Notes: a model not told the origin generated them from the letters alone. DNA of 64,000 nucleotides from Archangium violaceum Cb vi76 (GCF_000733295.1 NZ_JPMI01000080.1:62005-126004); one strand, 5' to 3'. Counted from the first letter of the stretch, positions 51,294 to 60,573 are shown. Translations and numbers: made by a program.

Positions 51294-52649
51294 ATGAGCT
51301 CGTCGGACGAGGTGATCATCGTCGGTGGAGGTCCGGTCGGCTCGGTGCTCGCGCTGTTCCTGGCGAGGCGCGGCCTGAAGGTGGACGTCTTCGATCGGGA
51401 CAGCGGGCTGCGCACGGACCTGTCCATCCGCCCCACCGTCAACCTGACCCTGTGCGAGCGGGGCCTGAGGGTGCTGCGGACGCTCGGCGTGGAGGAGCAG
51501 GTGCGCGAGGCCACCGTGCCGCTCTACGGCCGCGCGGTGCATGGGCGCGACGGCTCCACCACCTTCCAGCCCTATGGCAACTCGCGCGAGGCGCTCCAGT
51601 GCATCTCGCGCAACAAGCTCTACGAGATGTTGCTGCGGTGCGCGCAGCAGCAGCCCGGCGTCACCTACCACTTCGGCCAGCGCTGCCTGGACGTGGACCT
51701 GGAGAGCAACACGCTCACCTTCCAGGATCTCCAGACGGGCACCACCCTCCAGCGGCAGGCGCAGCGCATCGTCGGGGCGGATGGGGCCTTCTCCATCGTG
51801 CGCCAGCGGCTGCAGCGCTCCAGCCGCTTCGACTACTCGCAGCAGTTCTTCCCGCACAGCTACGTGGAGCTGACCGTTCCGCTCCAGCCGGGTGGCCGGC
51901 CTCCCTTCGAGCGCAATGCCATCCACTTCTGGCCGGACGGCGAGGTGGGTCTGCTGGGCATGCCCAACTTCGACGGCAGCCTGATGCTCATGCTGCAACT
52001 GCCCGCCGAGGGCGGCGACTGCTCCTTCGAGGGTCTGCGCACGCCCGAGTCCGTGCGGCGGCTCTTCGAGGAGCGCTTTCCCCAGCTCGTGCCGCTGATG
52101 CCGGACCTGGCCACGGAGTTCTTCTCCCGCCGGCCCAACCCGCTCGTCACCATCCGCTGCTCCCCGTGGTTCCACCAGGACAAGGTGGTGCTGGTGGGGG
52201 ATGCGGCCCACGCCCTGGTGCCCTTCTACGGCCAGGGCATCAACGCCGGCTTCGAGGACTGCGCCACGCTCGACGAGTGCCTCACCACCCACGAGGGCGC
52301 CTGGGGCCCCGCGTTCCGCGACTACTCGCGGCTGCGCAAGCCGAACCTGGACCTCATCTCCGACCTGGCCCTCCAGCACTTCTGGGAGCTGCGCGAGCGC
52401 GTGGGAGATCCTTCCTTCCACCTGCGCAGGAAGCTCGAGCGCAAGGTCAACAGCCTCTACCCGGACAAGTACCAGTCGCTCTACTCGATGATCTCCTTCA
52501 CCCCCATGAGCTACGTGGAGGCCTGGAAGAAGGAGCAGGAGCACCAGGCCCTCATCGAGCAGTTGATGCGCCTGGACGACATCGAGCAGCGCTGGGACGG
52601 CCCCGAGGTGGAGGCCGCCATCCACCAGATGATGGGCGCCCGCCGATGA
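51294..52649 (+). CDS. FAD-dependent monooxygenase, kynurenine 3-monooxygenase-like
   Basis: This 451-residue group A flavin monooxygenase has the N-terminal dinucleotide motif VGGGPVGS, then RRGLKVDVFDRDS, and GDAAHALVPFYGQGINAGFED (about 302-322), the FAD-contacting block that kynurenine 3-monooxygenase shows with high similarity. The YGRAVHGRDG and CISRNKLYEMLL segments also fit KMO. The expected reaction is NADPH-dependent ring hydroxylation; kynurenine is the best guess but unproven. No kynureninase or tryptophan dioxygenase gene is nearby, so it probably serves the pathway it heads. The ATG at 51294 was preferred to 51255 because GAGGAG lies upstream, at wide spacing. Confidence 0.85.
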   Translation: MSSSDEVIIVGGGPVGSVLALFLARRGLKVDVFDRDSGLRTDLSIRPTVNLTLCERGLRVLRTLGVEEQVREATVPLYGRAVHGRDGSTTFQPYGNSREALQCISRNKLYEMLLRCAQQQPGVTYHFGQRCLDVDLESNTLTFQDLQTGTTLQRQAQRIVGADGAFSIVRQRLQRSSRFDYSQQFFPHSYVELTVPLQPGGRPPFERNAIHFWPDGEVGLLGMPNFDGSLMLMLQLPAEGGDCSFEGLRTPESVRRLFEERFPQLVPLMPDLATEFFSRRPNPLVTIRCSPWFHQDKVVLVGDAAHALVPFYGQGINAGFEDCATLDECLTTHEGAWGPAFRDYSRLRKPNLDLISDLALQHFWELRERVGDPSFHLRRKLERKVNSLYPDKYQSLYSMISFTPMSYVEAWKKEQEHQALIEQLMRLDDIEQRWDGPEVEAAIHQMMGARR

Positions 52650-52697
52650 GCCTGCCCGGTGGGGGGCCCGGCTGGCCCTCCGCGACGCTCTGCTAGC

Positions 52698-53897
52698 ATG
52701 CCTCCCATGAACCTGCCCCCCTTGCCCTTCACCGCCAGGTCCGTGCGCCGGATCTCCCGCGTCTCTCGCGAGGAGTTCGTCACCGCGCAGCTCGAGGAGC
52801 CCTTCGTGGTGACCGGGAGCCTCGAGTCCTGGCCGCTGTTCCAGCGGATGCGCGAGTGCGGCGGCGACGAGCGGAAGCTGGCGCTGTTGGGCTCGCTCGT
52901 GGGCCAGACGCCGGTGTCCTATCACCGCCTGCCCCAGCAGCTGCGGGGCCACTTCCACTTCCAGGAGGGCAACCCCGAGCAGGTGACGTTCGGCAAGGCC
53001 ACGCGGCGGGAGGAGGTCTCCTTCGACGTGCTCGCGCGCGAGCTCCTGGAGTGCCAGCGGGGCGAGTCGGCCGACTCCGTCTACATGCAGGCGCACTTCA
53101 TCGAGAAGGGCACGCCGCTCTTCGGGGCGCTCGGGCCCGGTGTGCTGCCCTTCCTCCCGGAGGACAACGACATCGCGATGATGTGGGTGGGCTCCAACGG
53201 CCAGGTCGTCAACCTGCACTACGACGACTTCACCACCGTCATCTGCATGGTCAACGGGATGAAGCGGGTGACGCTCTTCCCGCCGGAGTCGCTGCCCCAC
53301 CTGTACCAGGCGCCCTTCGATCGCATGCTCGAGTACTGCCAGACGAGCCTCGTGCGGGTGCTGGAGCCGGATCTGCGGCGCTATCCGCTCTTCGAGCGCG
53401 CCCAGCGCGAGGCCCAGGTGGCGGTGCTGGAGCCCGGGGATGTGCTCGTCATGCCGCCCATGTGGTGGCACCACGTCGAGTCCTTCGGGCTCAACGTGAT
53501 GGTGAACACCCGGCTCTTCCCCGCGAGCTTCCCGCAGCTCGAGTCGGCGTACTCGAACCTGTCGCGGGCCGTGAAGCTGTTCTTCCCGCGCTCGCAGGAG
53601 CAGCGGAACCGGGCCCTGGCGCTCTACCGCGAGGCCGTGTTCGCACCGGGGGCCTCCGAGCCCGGGCCGGTGCATTCCGCGGCGGTGGCGGAGGAGACGC
53701 CCGAGCTGGCCCGGCACCGGGCCGAGACGCGGGAGGTGGCCGCGAGCATCCCGGCCTTCCTGCGCGAGCACCTCGCCCGCTACTACGAGCACTTCGTCTT
53801 CCAGGCCTCGGGGGATCCGCACCCCACGCTGCCCGGTGCCTTCGCCGCCATGGTGGAGCGCAACCGCCACTCCCCGACCCTCTTCCCGCGCGAATGA
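52698..53897 (+). CDS. Cupin-like JmjC-type Fe(II)/2-oxoglutarate oxygenase
   Basis: This roughly 399-residue protein carries the iron facial triad: His174 and Asp176 in NLHYDD, and His258 or His259 in MWWHHVES. TVICMVNGMKRVTLFPPE and LEPGDVLVMPP are hallmark JmjC/cupin_8 blocks seen in FIH-type hydroxylases. It should hydroxylate a protein or a small molecule using 2-oxoglutarate. The C-terminal 130 residues are helical. Start uncertain between the ATGs at 52698 and 52707, neither with a clear ribosome binding site. It lies 48 bases after the monooxygenase gene and 1 base before the glycosyltransferase gene. Confidence 0.85.
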   Translation: MPPMNLPPLPFTARSVRRISRVSREEFVTAQLEEPFVVTGSLESWPLFQRMRECGGDERKLALLGSLVGQTPVSYHRLPQQLRGHFHFQEGNPEQVTFGKATRREEVSFDVLARELLECQRGESADSVYMQAHFIEKGTPLFGALGPGVLPFLPEDNDIAMMWVGSNGQVVNLHYDDFTTVICMVNGMKRVTLFPPESLPHLYQAPFDRMLEYCQTSLVRVLEPDLRRYPLFERAQREAQVAVLEPGDVLVMPPMWWHHVESFGLNVMVNTRLFPASFPQLESAYSNLSRAVKLFFPRSQEQRNRALALYREAVFAPGASEPGPVHSAAVAEETPELARHRAETREVAASIPAFLREHLARYYEHFVFQASGDPHPTLPGAFAAMVERNRHSPTLFPRE

Positions 53898-53898
53898 G

Positions 53899-55167
53899 AT
53901 GAAATTCGTCTTCCTGCCCTTTTCGGCCCAGGGCCACGTCGGTCCGACCCTGCCCGTGGCCCGCGAGCTCGTCTCCCGGGGCCATGAGGTCGTCTATTAC
54001 GTGACGGGCGCGTACGAGCAGGCCGTGCGCGGCACCGGCGCGGCCTTCCGGAAGATCGACGACGCGCTCGGCCTGCACCACGTCACGAAGGACGCCACCG
54101 GGAAGACGGGCCTCCAGATGTTGGAGGAGGCGATGCCGCACCTGTTCGCCACCTTCCGCCGGGGCCTGGAGCGTGCTCCCGAGATGGCCGCGCGCGTGCG
54201 CACCGAGGCCGCCGACTGCATCGTCTACGACGTGATGTCCACCTGGGGCCGCGCCACCGCGGACCTGCTGCGCCTGCCCACGTCCTCCTTCTACACGACG
54301 TACGTGCTGCCCGAGTCCACGCAGAGCGGCAACGAGGTGGGCTCGGGGGGTGAGCAGCCTCCGCGTCCTCCGCTGCGTGAAATCATCGCGATGCTCCGGC
54401 TGCGGTGGGCCTCGGAGATGCTCCACTGGCGCCATGGGGTGCCGCGCCGGCGCATGCCCGAGCTGTTCGTGGCCTACGAGGACCTGAACATCGTCTGCGT
54501 GCCCCGGAGCTTCCACCCGGACATCGAGCACTTCGACGAGCGCTTCCTGTTCGTGGGGCCCACCACCGTGGCTCCCCGCGAGGCACCCACGGACTTCCCC
54601 TTCGAGCAGCTCGAGGGCAAGCCCGTCCTGCTCGTGTCCATGGGCACCACCCCGCTGAACCAGCGCCCCGAGTTCTACCGCCCCTGTATCGAGGCCTTCG
54701 GTGGCACGCGCTGGCAGGTGGTGATGGTGGTCGGGCAGGGCATCGATCTGGGCTCGCTCGGGCCGATTCCCTCCAACTTCATCCTGCGCCCCTACGTTCC
54801 GCAGCCGGAGATCCTCCAGAAGCTGGCCCGGGTCTTCATCACCCACGGCGGGATGAACTCCGTCATGGAGGGCCTGTGGTTCAGCGTCCCCATGCTCGTC
54901 TTCCCTCAAATCTCCGAGCATGCGCTGTCGGCGAAGCGGGTGGAGGCGTTCGGGCTCGGCCGCGCGCTGAAGGAAGAGGTCGCCCTGAATCCCCAGGCAC
55001 TGCTCCAGGCCGTGGAGGCCGTGGATGCGGATCCCAGCCACCGCACGAAGCTGGCGGAGTTCCAGCCCACGCTCCGTGAGGGAGGCGGTCACCGCCGGGC
55101 GGCGGAGGCCCTCGAACAGTACGTCCAGCGCAAGCGCGAGCCCGTGGGCCAGCGCGCCGCCTCGTGA
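53899..55167 (+). CDS. MGT-family glycosyltransferase (GT1, GT-B fold)
   Basis: This 422-residue enzyme begins MKFVFLPFSAQGHVGPTLPVARELVSRGHEV, the classic N-terminus of macrolide-type GT1 glycosyltransferases. The sugar-nucleotide block is FITHGGMNSVMEGL (His316) with VPMLVFPQISEHALSA. It should transfer a sugar from a nucleotide donor to a hydrophobic acceptor. In this operon it may decorate the product, possibly for self-protection or export. Starts 1 base after the oxygenase stop. Confidence 0.92.
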   Translation: MKFVFLPFSAQGHVGPTLPVARELVSRGHEVVYYVTGAYEQAVRGTGAAFRKIDDALGLHHVTKDATGKTGLQMLEEAMPHLFATFRRGLERAPEMAARVRTEAADCIVYDVMSTWGRATADLLRLPTSSFYTTYVLPESTQSGNEVGSGGEQPPRPPLREIIAMLRLRWASEMLHWRHGVPRRRMPELFVAYEDLNIVCVPRSFHPDIEHFDERFLFVGPTTVAPREAPTDFPFEQLEGKPVLLVSMGTTPLNQRPEFYRPCIEAFGGTRWQVVMVVGQGIDLGSLGPIPSNFILRPYVPQPEILQKLARVFITHGGMNSVMEGLWFSVPMLVFPQISEHALSAKRVEAFGLGRALKEEVALNPQALLQAVEAVDADPSHRTKLAEFQPTLREGGGHRRAAEALEQYVQRKREPVGQRAAS

Positions 55168-55182
55168 GCAAGGTGAAGTCCC

Positions 55183-56211
55183 GTGTCATTGATTGAAGCC
55201 CAGCAACTCACTCGAAGCTTCCGCATCCCCGACAAGGGGCCGGGATTCGCCGCCGCGGTCCGGCACCTCGTGCGTCCCCGCTTCATGGAGCGCACCGCGG
55301 TGGACCGCATCGATCTGCGTGTCGAGGCCGGCGAGAGCGTGGCGTACGTCGGCCCCAACGGCGCGGGCAAGTCCACCACGCTCAAGATGCTGACGGGCAT
55401 CCTCGCTCCCACGAGCGGACAGGTCCGCGTGCGCGGGTTGGACCCGCACCGCGACCGTATCGCCAACGCGCGGCACATCGGCGTGGTGTTCGGCCAGCGC
55501 TCGCAGCTCTGGTGGGACCTGCCCGTCTTCGAGTCCCTGCGGCTGCTCGGCGACATCTACGACGTGCCCCAGGCGGACTTCACCCGGAACCTGGGCGAGC
55601 TGTCCGAGCTGCTCGAGCTGGGCGAGCTGCTCCGGGTGCCCGCGCGGCAACTCTCCCTGGGCCAGCGGATGCGCTGCGAGGTCGCCGCCGCGCTGCTCCA
55701 TGGCCCGGACCTCGTCTACCTGGACGAGCCCACGCTCGGCCTGGACGTGGCCGTGAAGGACAACGTCCGGCGCTTCATCCGCCACATCAACCGCGAGCGC
55801 GGCGTGACGGTGATGCTCACCTCGCACGACCTGGGCGACATCGAGGACCTGTGCGAGCGCATGGTGATGATCGACGGGGGCCGCATCATCTTCGACGGGC
55901 CGCTGCGCACCATGCGCGAGCGGTTCGGCAAGGACTGCGCCATCCACCTGTCCCTGCGCGGGCAGTTGCCCGATGCGCTCGAGGTGGCGCGCAAGACGCT
56001 GCCGGAGCTGCCGGCCGCGTGCAGCTCGCAGCCCGAGCCGCATGAGCTGGTGGTCCAGTTCGACATGACACAGGTGCCGGTGGGCCCGCTGGTGGGCCGC
56101 CTGCTGGCCGCGCTGCCCGTGCAGGACCTGCGCATCCAGGAGTCCAGCATCGAGTCCATCCTGCGCGAGCTCTACAAGAGCCGGCCCAAGCCCCAGGACG
56201 CTCAGCCATGA
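55183..56211 (+). CDS. ABC exporter ATP-binding protein
   Basis: This 342-residue ATPase starts at a GTG with AAGGTG upstream. Walker A is GPNGAGKST (57-65), the signature lies in LSLGQRMRCE and Walker B is LVYLDEPTLGLD. The long N-terminal extension (about 1-45) and the C-terminal domain match the DrrA/viologen-exporter class that works with two ABC-2 permeases. The two permease genes follow directly. Exporter of a hydrophobic compound, probably the operon product. Confidence 0.93.
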   Translation: MSLIEAQQLTRSFRIPDKGPGFAAAVRHLVRPRFMERTAVDRIDLRVEAGESVAYVGPNGAGKSTTLKMLTGILAPTSGQVRVRGLDPHRDRIANARHIGVVFGQRSQLWWDLPVFESLRLLGDIYDVPQADFTRNLGELSELLELGELLRVPARQLSLGQRMRCEVAAALLHGPDLVYLDEPTLGLDVAVKDNVRRFIRHINRERGVTVMLTSHDLGDIEDLCERMVMIDGGRIIFDGPLRTMRERFGKDCAIHLSLRGQLPDALEVARKTLPELPAACSSQPEPHELVVQFDMTQVPVGPLVGRLLAALPVQDLRIQESSIESILRELYKSRPKPQDAQP

Positions 56212-57044
56212 GCGGCGCCGCCTCGCTCGAGGGACTGCGCATGGCGCCGCGTCCCCGCTACCTCGCGCTGGCCCTCACCGGGGCGCAGCGGATGATCGCC
56301 TACCCGCGCACCGTGCTGCTCAACCTGCTGGCCAACCTGGTGTGGCTGGCGGTGTCCTATCAGCTCTGGGCCGCGGTGTTCTCGTCCACCGCCCAGGTGG
56401 GCAGCTTCGACTGGGCGCGCATGCGGACGTACGTGCTGCTCGTCCAGGCGCTCGCCCTGTTCCTCAACGCCACGGACGCCGTCTACCGCATGGTGATCCT
56501 GGTGCGCATGGGAGACATCGCCACCGAGCTGCTGCGCCCCTATGACATCCTCCGGGGACAGCTCGCCATCAGCACCGGCGCGGCCCTGGTGAGTGGCGGC
56601 CTGGGGGCGGTGGTGATCGCCGCGGTGGGCTTCGTGTGGCTGGATGCGCTCCCGCCCATCTCGCCGGGCGCGGCCGTGTGGTTCGCGGTGAGCGTGCTGC
56701 TGGGCTTCCTCATCCGCTTCCTCGTGGGCTTCATCACGGCGTTGATCACCTTCTGGACCATGAACTGGCTGGGCGTGAGCTGGGCGCAGACCGCCCTGGT
56801 GAGCATCCTCTCGGGAGCCCTGATTCCCCTGGAGCTCTACCCGGAGTGGTTGCGCTCGCTCGCGCTCGTGTTTCCCTTTCACGGCATCCTCCACACGCCC
56901 CTGGCCATCTACCTGGGGGACCTCCAGGCGGACGCGCTCTCGCGAGCGCTGGCGGTCCAGGCGTTCTGGGTGGTGGCGCTCTGGGGGCTCGCCCGGCTGA
57001 TGTGGCGGCCCGGGGTGCGTGCCCTGGAAATCCAGGGAGGCTGA
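56208..57044 (+). CDS. ABC-2 type permease, first subunit
   Basis: This 278-residue protein has six hydrophobic segments. Its layout, with a hydrophobic start region (YLALALTGAQRMIAYPRTVLLNLLANLVWLAV), matches ABC-2/DUF990 permeases. Its ATG overlaps the ATPase stop (ATGA). With the following permease it should form a heterodimeric channel. Confidence 0.88.
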   Translation: MSGAASLEGLRMAPRPRYLALALTGAQRMIAYPRTVLLNLLANLVWLAVSYQLWAAVFSSTAQVGSFDWARMRTYVLLVQALALFLNATDAVYRMVILVRMGDIATELLRPYDILRGQLAISTGAALVSGGLGAVVIAAVGFVWLDALPPISPGAAVWFAVSVLLGFLIRFLVGFITALITFWTMNWLGVSWAQTALVSILSGALIPLELYPEWLRSLALVFPFHGILHTPLAIYLGDLQADALSRALAVQAFWVVALWGLARLMWRPGVRALEIQGG

Positions 57045-57046
57045 GC

Positions 57047-57853
57047 ATGTTCGCGCGACCCTCCCGTCTGGTGTGGATCTACTTCCGGCTCCAGCTCCTG
57101 CACCTGCGCTCGCAGCTCGAGTACGAGGCCGACTTCTGGGTGGGCCTCGTCGGGGCGGCGATGCGCCACGTGGCCGGCTTCCTCTTCATCTGGGCGGTGT
57201 TCCGCCAGGTGCCCCAGGTGCACGGCTGGACGCTGTGGGAGCTGCTCTTCCTCTACGCGCTGGCCATCGTCCCCATGGGGCTGGTGGAGCTGTTCTACGA
57301 CGGTCCCTGGCGGCTCTCGGAGCTCATCAACGAGGGGCGTCTGGACCGGGTGCTGCTGCGTCCGCTGCCCGCGGGGTTGCAGGTGGTCACCGAGGCCTCC
57401 AGCCTCCACGGGCTGGGCAGCGTGGTGCTGGGGCTCATGCTGCTGGTGCGCGCGGGGTCGGAGCTGCAACTCACCCTGGCTCCCTGGCAGTACGTCTTCG
57501 TGGCGGCGTGCATGGTGGGCTCGGTGCTGCTCGTCGGCTCGCTCTTCTTCATCACCCAGTGCCTGGCGTTCTGGGAGCCCTCCACCACCATGTCGCTGTG
57601 CACGCTGGTGCAGGAGATGACGGCGCTGGCCCGCTTCCCCGTCACGCTCTACGAGCAGCTCTTCCGCGTGCTCCTCACCTGGGTGCTGCCCTTCGCCTTC
57701 ATCAGCTACTTCCCGGGCCTCGTGCTGCTGGGCCGGCCGGAGGCCAATCCCTGGCTGGGGTATGGCTCGCCGCTCGCCGGGGTGGTGGTGACCTTCGTGG
57801 CCGCGCGTGTCTGGGGCTTCAGCTTGAAGCACTATCAGGGGACGGGGAGCTGA
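57047..57853 (+). CDS. ABC-2 type permease, second subunit
   Basis: This 268-residue membrane protein has about six hydrophobic segments. The LYALAIVPMGLVELFYDGPWRLSELINEGRLDRVLLRPLP block is typical of the second ABC-2/DUF990 permease, with the coupling helix after it. It starts 2 bases after the first permease and ends 2 bases before the desulfurase gene. Third part of the exporter. Confidence 0.88.
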   Translation: MFARPSRLVWIYFRLQLLHLRSQLEYEADFWVGLVGAAMRHVAGFLFIWAVFRQVPQVHGWTLWELLFLYALAIVPMGLVELFYDGPWRLSELINEGRLDRVLLRPLPAGLQVVTEASSLHGLGSVVLGLMLLVRAGSELQLTLAPWQYVFVAACMVGSVLLVGSLFFITQCLAFWEPSTTMSLCTLVQEMTALARFPVTLYEQLFRVLLTWVLPFAFISYFPGLVLLGRPEANPWLGYGSPLAGVVVTFVAARVWGFSLKHYQGTGS

Positions 57854-57855
57854 CC

Positions 57856-58995
57856 ATGAACGAACACCCCATCTACCTGGATCACAACGCCACCGCGCCG
57901 CTGCTGCCCGAGGTGGTGGACGCGATGGTGCCGTACCTGCGCGAGCACTTCGGCAACCCGTCGAGCGCGCACGTCTACGGACGCAAGGCCAAGGCGGCCG
58001 TCGACGAGGCGCGGGCCCGGGTGGCGGGGCTGCTCGGCGCGGCGGCGGAGGAGATCTTCTTCGTCGCGCATGGCACCGAGGCCAACAACCTCGCCATCCG
58101 CGGCGTGCTGGCGGCGCTGCCGGAGAAGCGGCACGTGGTGACGTGCGTGACCGAGCACCCGGCCACCGTCGAGCCGAGCCGCCAATGGGAGAAGCAGGGC
58201 GGGCAGGTGACGTGGCTCCCGGTGGACGGCGAGGGCCGCGTCCGAGTCTCCGAGGTGGTGGCCGCGCTGCGGAGTGACACGGCGCTCGTCACGCTCATGC
58301 ACGCCAACAACGAGACGGGGGTGTTGCAGCCCATCGCCGAGGTGGCGCGCGAGGCCCGGGCGCGGGGTGTTCTGCTGCACACCGACGCGGCGCAGTCCGT
58401 GGGAAAGCTGCCCGTGTCCGTCGAGGGGCTCGGCGTGGACCTGCTCACGGTGGTGGGCCACAAGTTCGGCGCGCCCAAGGGCGTGGGGGCGCTGTACGTG
58501 CGCAAGGGCACGCCGGTGCGTCCGGTGTTGCTCGGCGCCGGGCACGAGCGCGGCCTGCGTCCGGGCACGGAGAACGTCGCCTCCATCGTGGGGCTCGGCG
58601 TGGCCTGTGAGGTGGCGCTCCGCACGGTGGAGACGGAGGCGGCGCGGGTGAGGGGATTGCGCGAGGAGCTGTGGGAGCGGCTGCGGGCGCGCGTCCCGGG
58701 GCTGGCGCTCAACGGCCATCCGGTGGAGCGGCTGCCCAACACGCTGAACGTCCGCTTCCCCGCGGTGAGAGGCACCGCCCTGCTGGCGGCGGCTCCCGAG
58801 GTGGCCGCGTCCACGGGCTCGGCGTGCCACGCGGGCGAGGAGTCCGCCTCGTCCATCATCACCGCCATGGGCGTGGAGCCCTCGGCGGCGCTCGGCTCGG
58901 TGCGTCTGTCCCTGGGCCGGACGACGACGCACGAGGACGTAATGGCCGCCGCCGAGGCCCTCGCCGCAGCGTGGAAGCGCCTGGCCCGAAGCTGA
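57856..58995 (+). CDS. Cysteine desulfurase / selenocysteine lyase-type PLP enzyme (NifS-like)
   Basis: This 379-residue PLP enzyme starts IYLDHNATAPLLPEVV, the NifS/IscS opening. The PLP lysine is Lys203 in GHKFGAPKG. The active cysteine is Cys324 in STGSACHAGE, which matches NifS/selenocysteine-lyase-like members rather than the long-loop SSGSACTS of IscS. It should release sulfur from cysteine and pass it on as persulfide. In this operon, sulfur transfer to a product is likely, since no Fe-S assembly genes are adjacent. Starts 2 bases after the permease gene. Confidence 0.9.
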   Translation: MNEHPIYLDHNATAPLLPEVVDAMVPYLREHFGNPSSAHVYGRKAKAAVDEARARVAGLLGAAAEEIFFVAHGTEANNLAIRGVLAALPEKRHVVTCVTEHPATVEPSRQWEKQGGQVTWLPVDGEGRVRVSEVVAALRSDTALVTLMHANNETGVLQPIAEVAREARARGVLLHTDAAQSVGKLPVSVEGLGVDLLTVVGHKFGAPKGVGALYVRKGTPVRPVLLGAGHERGLRPGTENVASIVGLGVACEVALRTVETEAARVRGLREELWERLRARVPGLALNGHPVERLPNTLNVRFPAVRGTALLAAAPEVAASTGSACHAGEESASSIITAMGVEPSAALGSVRLSLGRTTTHEDVMAAAEALAAAWKRLARS

Positions 58996-59077
58996 CACGA
59001 ATCGAGGGGCCCAGATGCAAAGCCGTGACCCGTTGTTCCATACTTGAGTTCCCCCCAGGCGACCCGAGGCACCCACC

Positions 59078-60565
59078 GTGGCCGAGTCCACCCCCGCGCT
59101 CTCCCAGACCGCGTTCGTCCAACAACTCAACTTCTGGGCCCGTGACGCGAGCAACGAGTCCGCGGCGCTCCTGGGCGCCTTCGCGCTCGGGATGTTCGCG
59201 CACCTCCCGGACGAGGGTGCCTCCGCGCCCATCTCCCTGGAGTCGCTCGCCCAACGCATCGGCGGCACCGAGCGGGGCACGCGCTCCGTCATCGAGCCGC
59301 TCGTCGGGCTCGGCTTCGTCCGGCTGGAGGAGGGACGGGGCTACTCGCTCCCAGCATCCAGTGACTTCCTGCGTCACGAGGGCTTCGCCGCCCGGATGCG
59401 CGAGGCGCTGGACGGGTGGCTCGTGTCCGCGAAGCTGCCCGAGGCGCTTCGCACGGGCGCTCCGGTGGAGTGGCGGGGCGGCTCGAGAGATCTGCTCGGG
59501 TGGTACCGCCAGGAGTTCCTCGCGCCCCGCGCACCCGCGCCGAGTCCCACCGCCGCGGACTACGAGGACCGGGCCGTCCGCAACTTCCTGCGCACCCAGG
59601 CGCTCGTGACGAGCGGCACGGTGGGTCTGCTGGAGGCGATGGTGTCCGGCCCCCGGCTGCTCGCGGAGCTGGCGAAAGCCACCGGCACCCAGCCCGAGGC
59701 CCTGCGGGTGCTGCTCGGGGTGCTCGCGTCCATGGGGCTCGTCCGGCAGGAGGGGGATGCCTTCGGCTTCTCCGAGCTGGCCGGCCGCTCCCTGGATGCC
59801 ACCAGCCTGCCGTACTTCCAGCGCGCGCTGCCGGCCACCATGGACTATTGGGAGGCCTTCGCCCACCTGGACGAGGCCGTCACCCAACGCACGTTCCGCC
59901 TGGACCTGCGGGACCCGGAGACGGCGAAGCGCATCTACCAGCAGAACGCCTCGCGTATCACCGGCATCTTCGTCTCCCACCTCAAGCTGGGCCGCAAGGC
60001 CGCGGAGCTCGTCGCCAGCATGCGCCCGCTGAAGGACGCGCGGGTGCTCGACGTGGGCACCGGCTCGGGCGTCTGGGGCGCCGCCTTCGGACTGGCGGAC
60101 CCCTCCGTGCACGTCACCTACCTGGACTCCGAGCACGTCCTGGCGCAGGTGAAGCCCAACATCGCGAAGCTCAAGCTGGAAGGACGCGCGCGTTACTGGG
60201 CCGGAGACTGCCTCTCCGTGGACTACGGCGAGTCCCAGTACGACGTCATCCTCCTGCCCCAGGTCATCCCCGCGCTGCCTCCCGAGGAGCTGCCGCGCCT
60301 CTTCGGGCAGCTCGCCCGCGCGCTGCGTCCCCAGGGGTTGCTCCTCGTCTCCGGCTACCTGCTGACGGACCGGCGCGATGGGCCCCTGGACGCGCTCTAC
60401 TTCGCGCTGCGCCGCTACGTGTCCAACGAGGGCGATGTGCTGTCCATGCCCGACTTCCGCCGGCTGCTCGAGCCCGTGGGCCTCACCTCCTCCCGTGGCT
60501 TCGAGATGCCCATCCAGCAGGTCGTCGTCGCCTCGCGCGGGGACGTACCGTGGCCCTCCCCCTGA
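59078..60565 (+). CDS. SAM-dependent methyltransferase with two winged-helix dimerisation regions
   Basis: This 495-residue protein starts at GTG 59078. It has the O-methyltransferase dimerisation winged-helix pattern twice: about 10-105 (LLGAFALGMFAHLPDE ... ESLAQRIGGTERGTRSVIEPL) and about 165-235 (GLLEAMVSGPRLLAELAKATGTQPEALRVLL). The catalytic domain from about 310 has VLDVGTGSGVWG for SAM, then LDSEHVLAQVK. Family members are usually about 340 residues, so the extra N-terminal 130 residues are unusual. It should methylate a hydroxyl or similar group on the pathway product. An 82-base gap upstream may hold an internal promoter. Confidence 0.85.
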   Translation: MAESTPALSQTAFVQQLNFWARDASNESAALLGAFALGMFAHLPDEGASAPISLESLAQRIGGTERGTRSVIEPLVGLGFVRLEEGRGYSLPASSDFLRHEGFAARMREALDGWLVSAKLPEALRTGAPVEWRGGSRDLLGWYRQEFLAPRAPAPSPTAADYEDRAVRNFLRTQALVTSGTVGLLEAMVSGPRLLAELAKATGTQPEALRVLLGVLASMGLVRQEGDAFGFSELAGRSLDATSLPYFQRALPATMDYWEAFAHLDEAVTQRTFRLDLRDPETAKRIYQQNASRITGIFVSHLKLGRKAAELVASMRPLKDARVLDVGTGSGVWGAAFGLADPSVHVTYLDSEHVLAQVKPNIAKLKLEGRARYWAGDCLSVDYGESQYDVILLPQVIPALPPEELPRLFGQLARALRPQGLLLVSGYLLTDRRDGPLDALYFALRRYVSNEGDVLSMPDFRRLLEPVGLTSSRGFEMPIQQVVVASRGDVPWPSP

Positions 60566-60573
60566 GGACAGAC

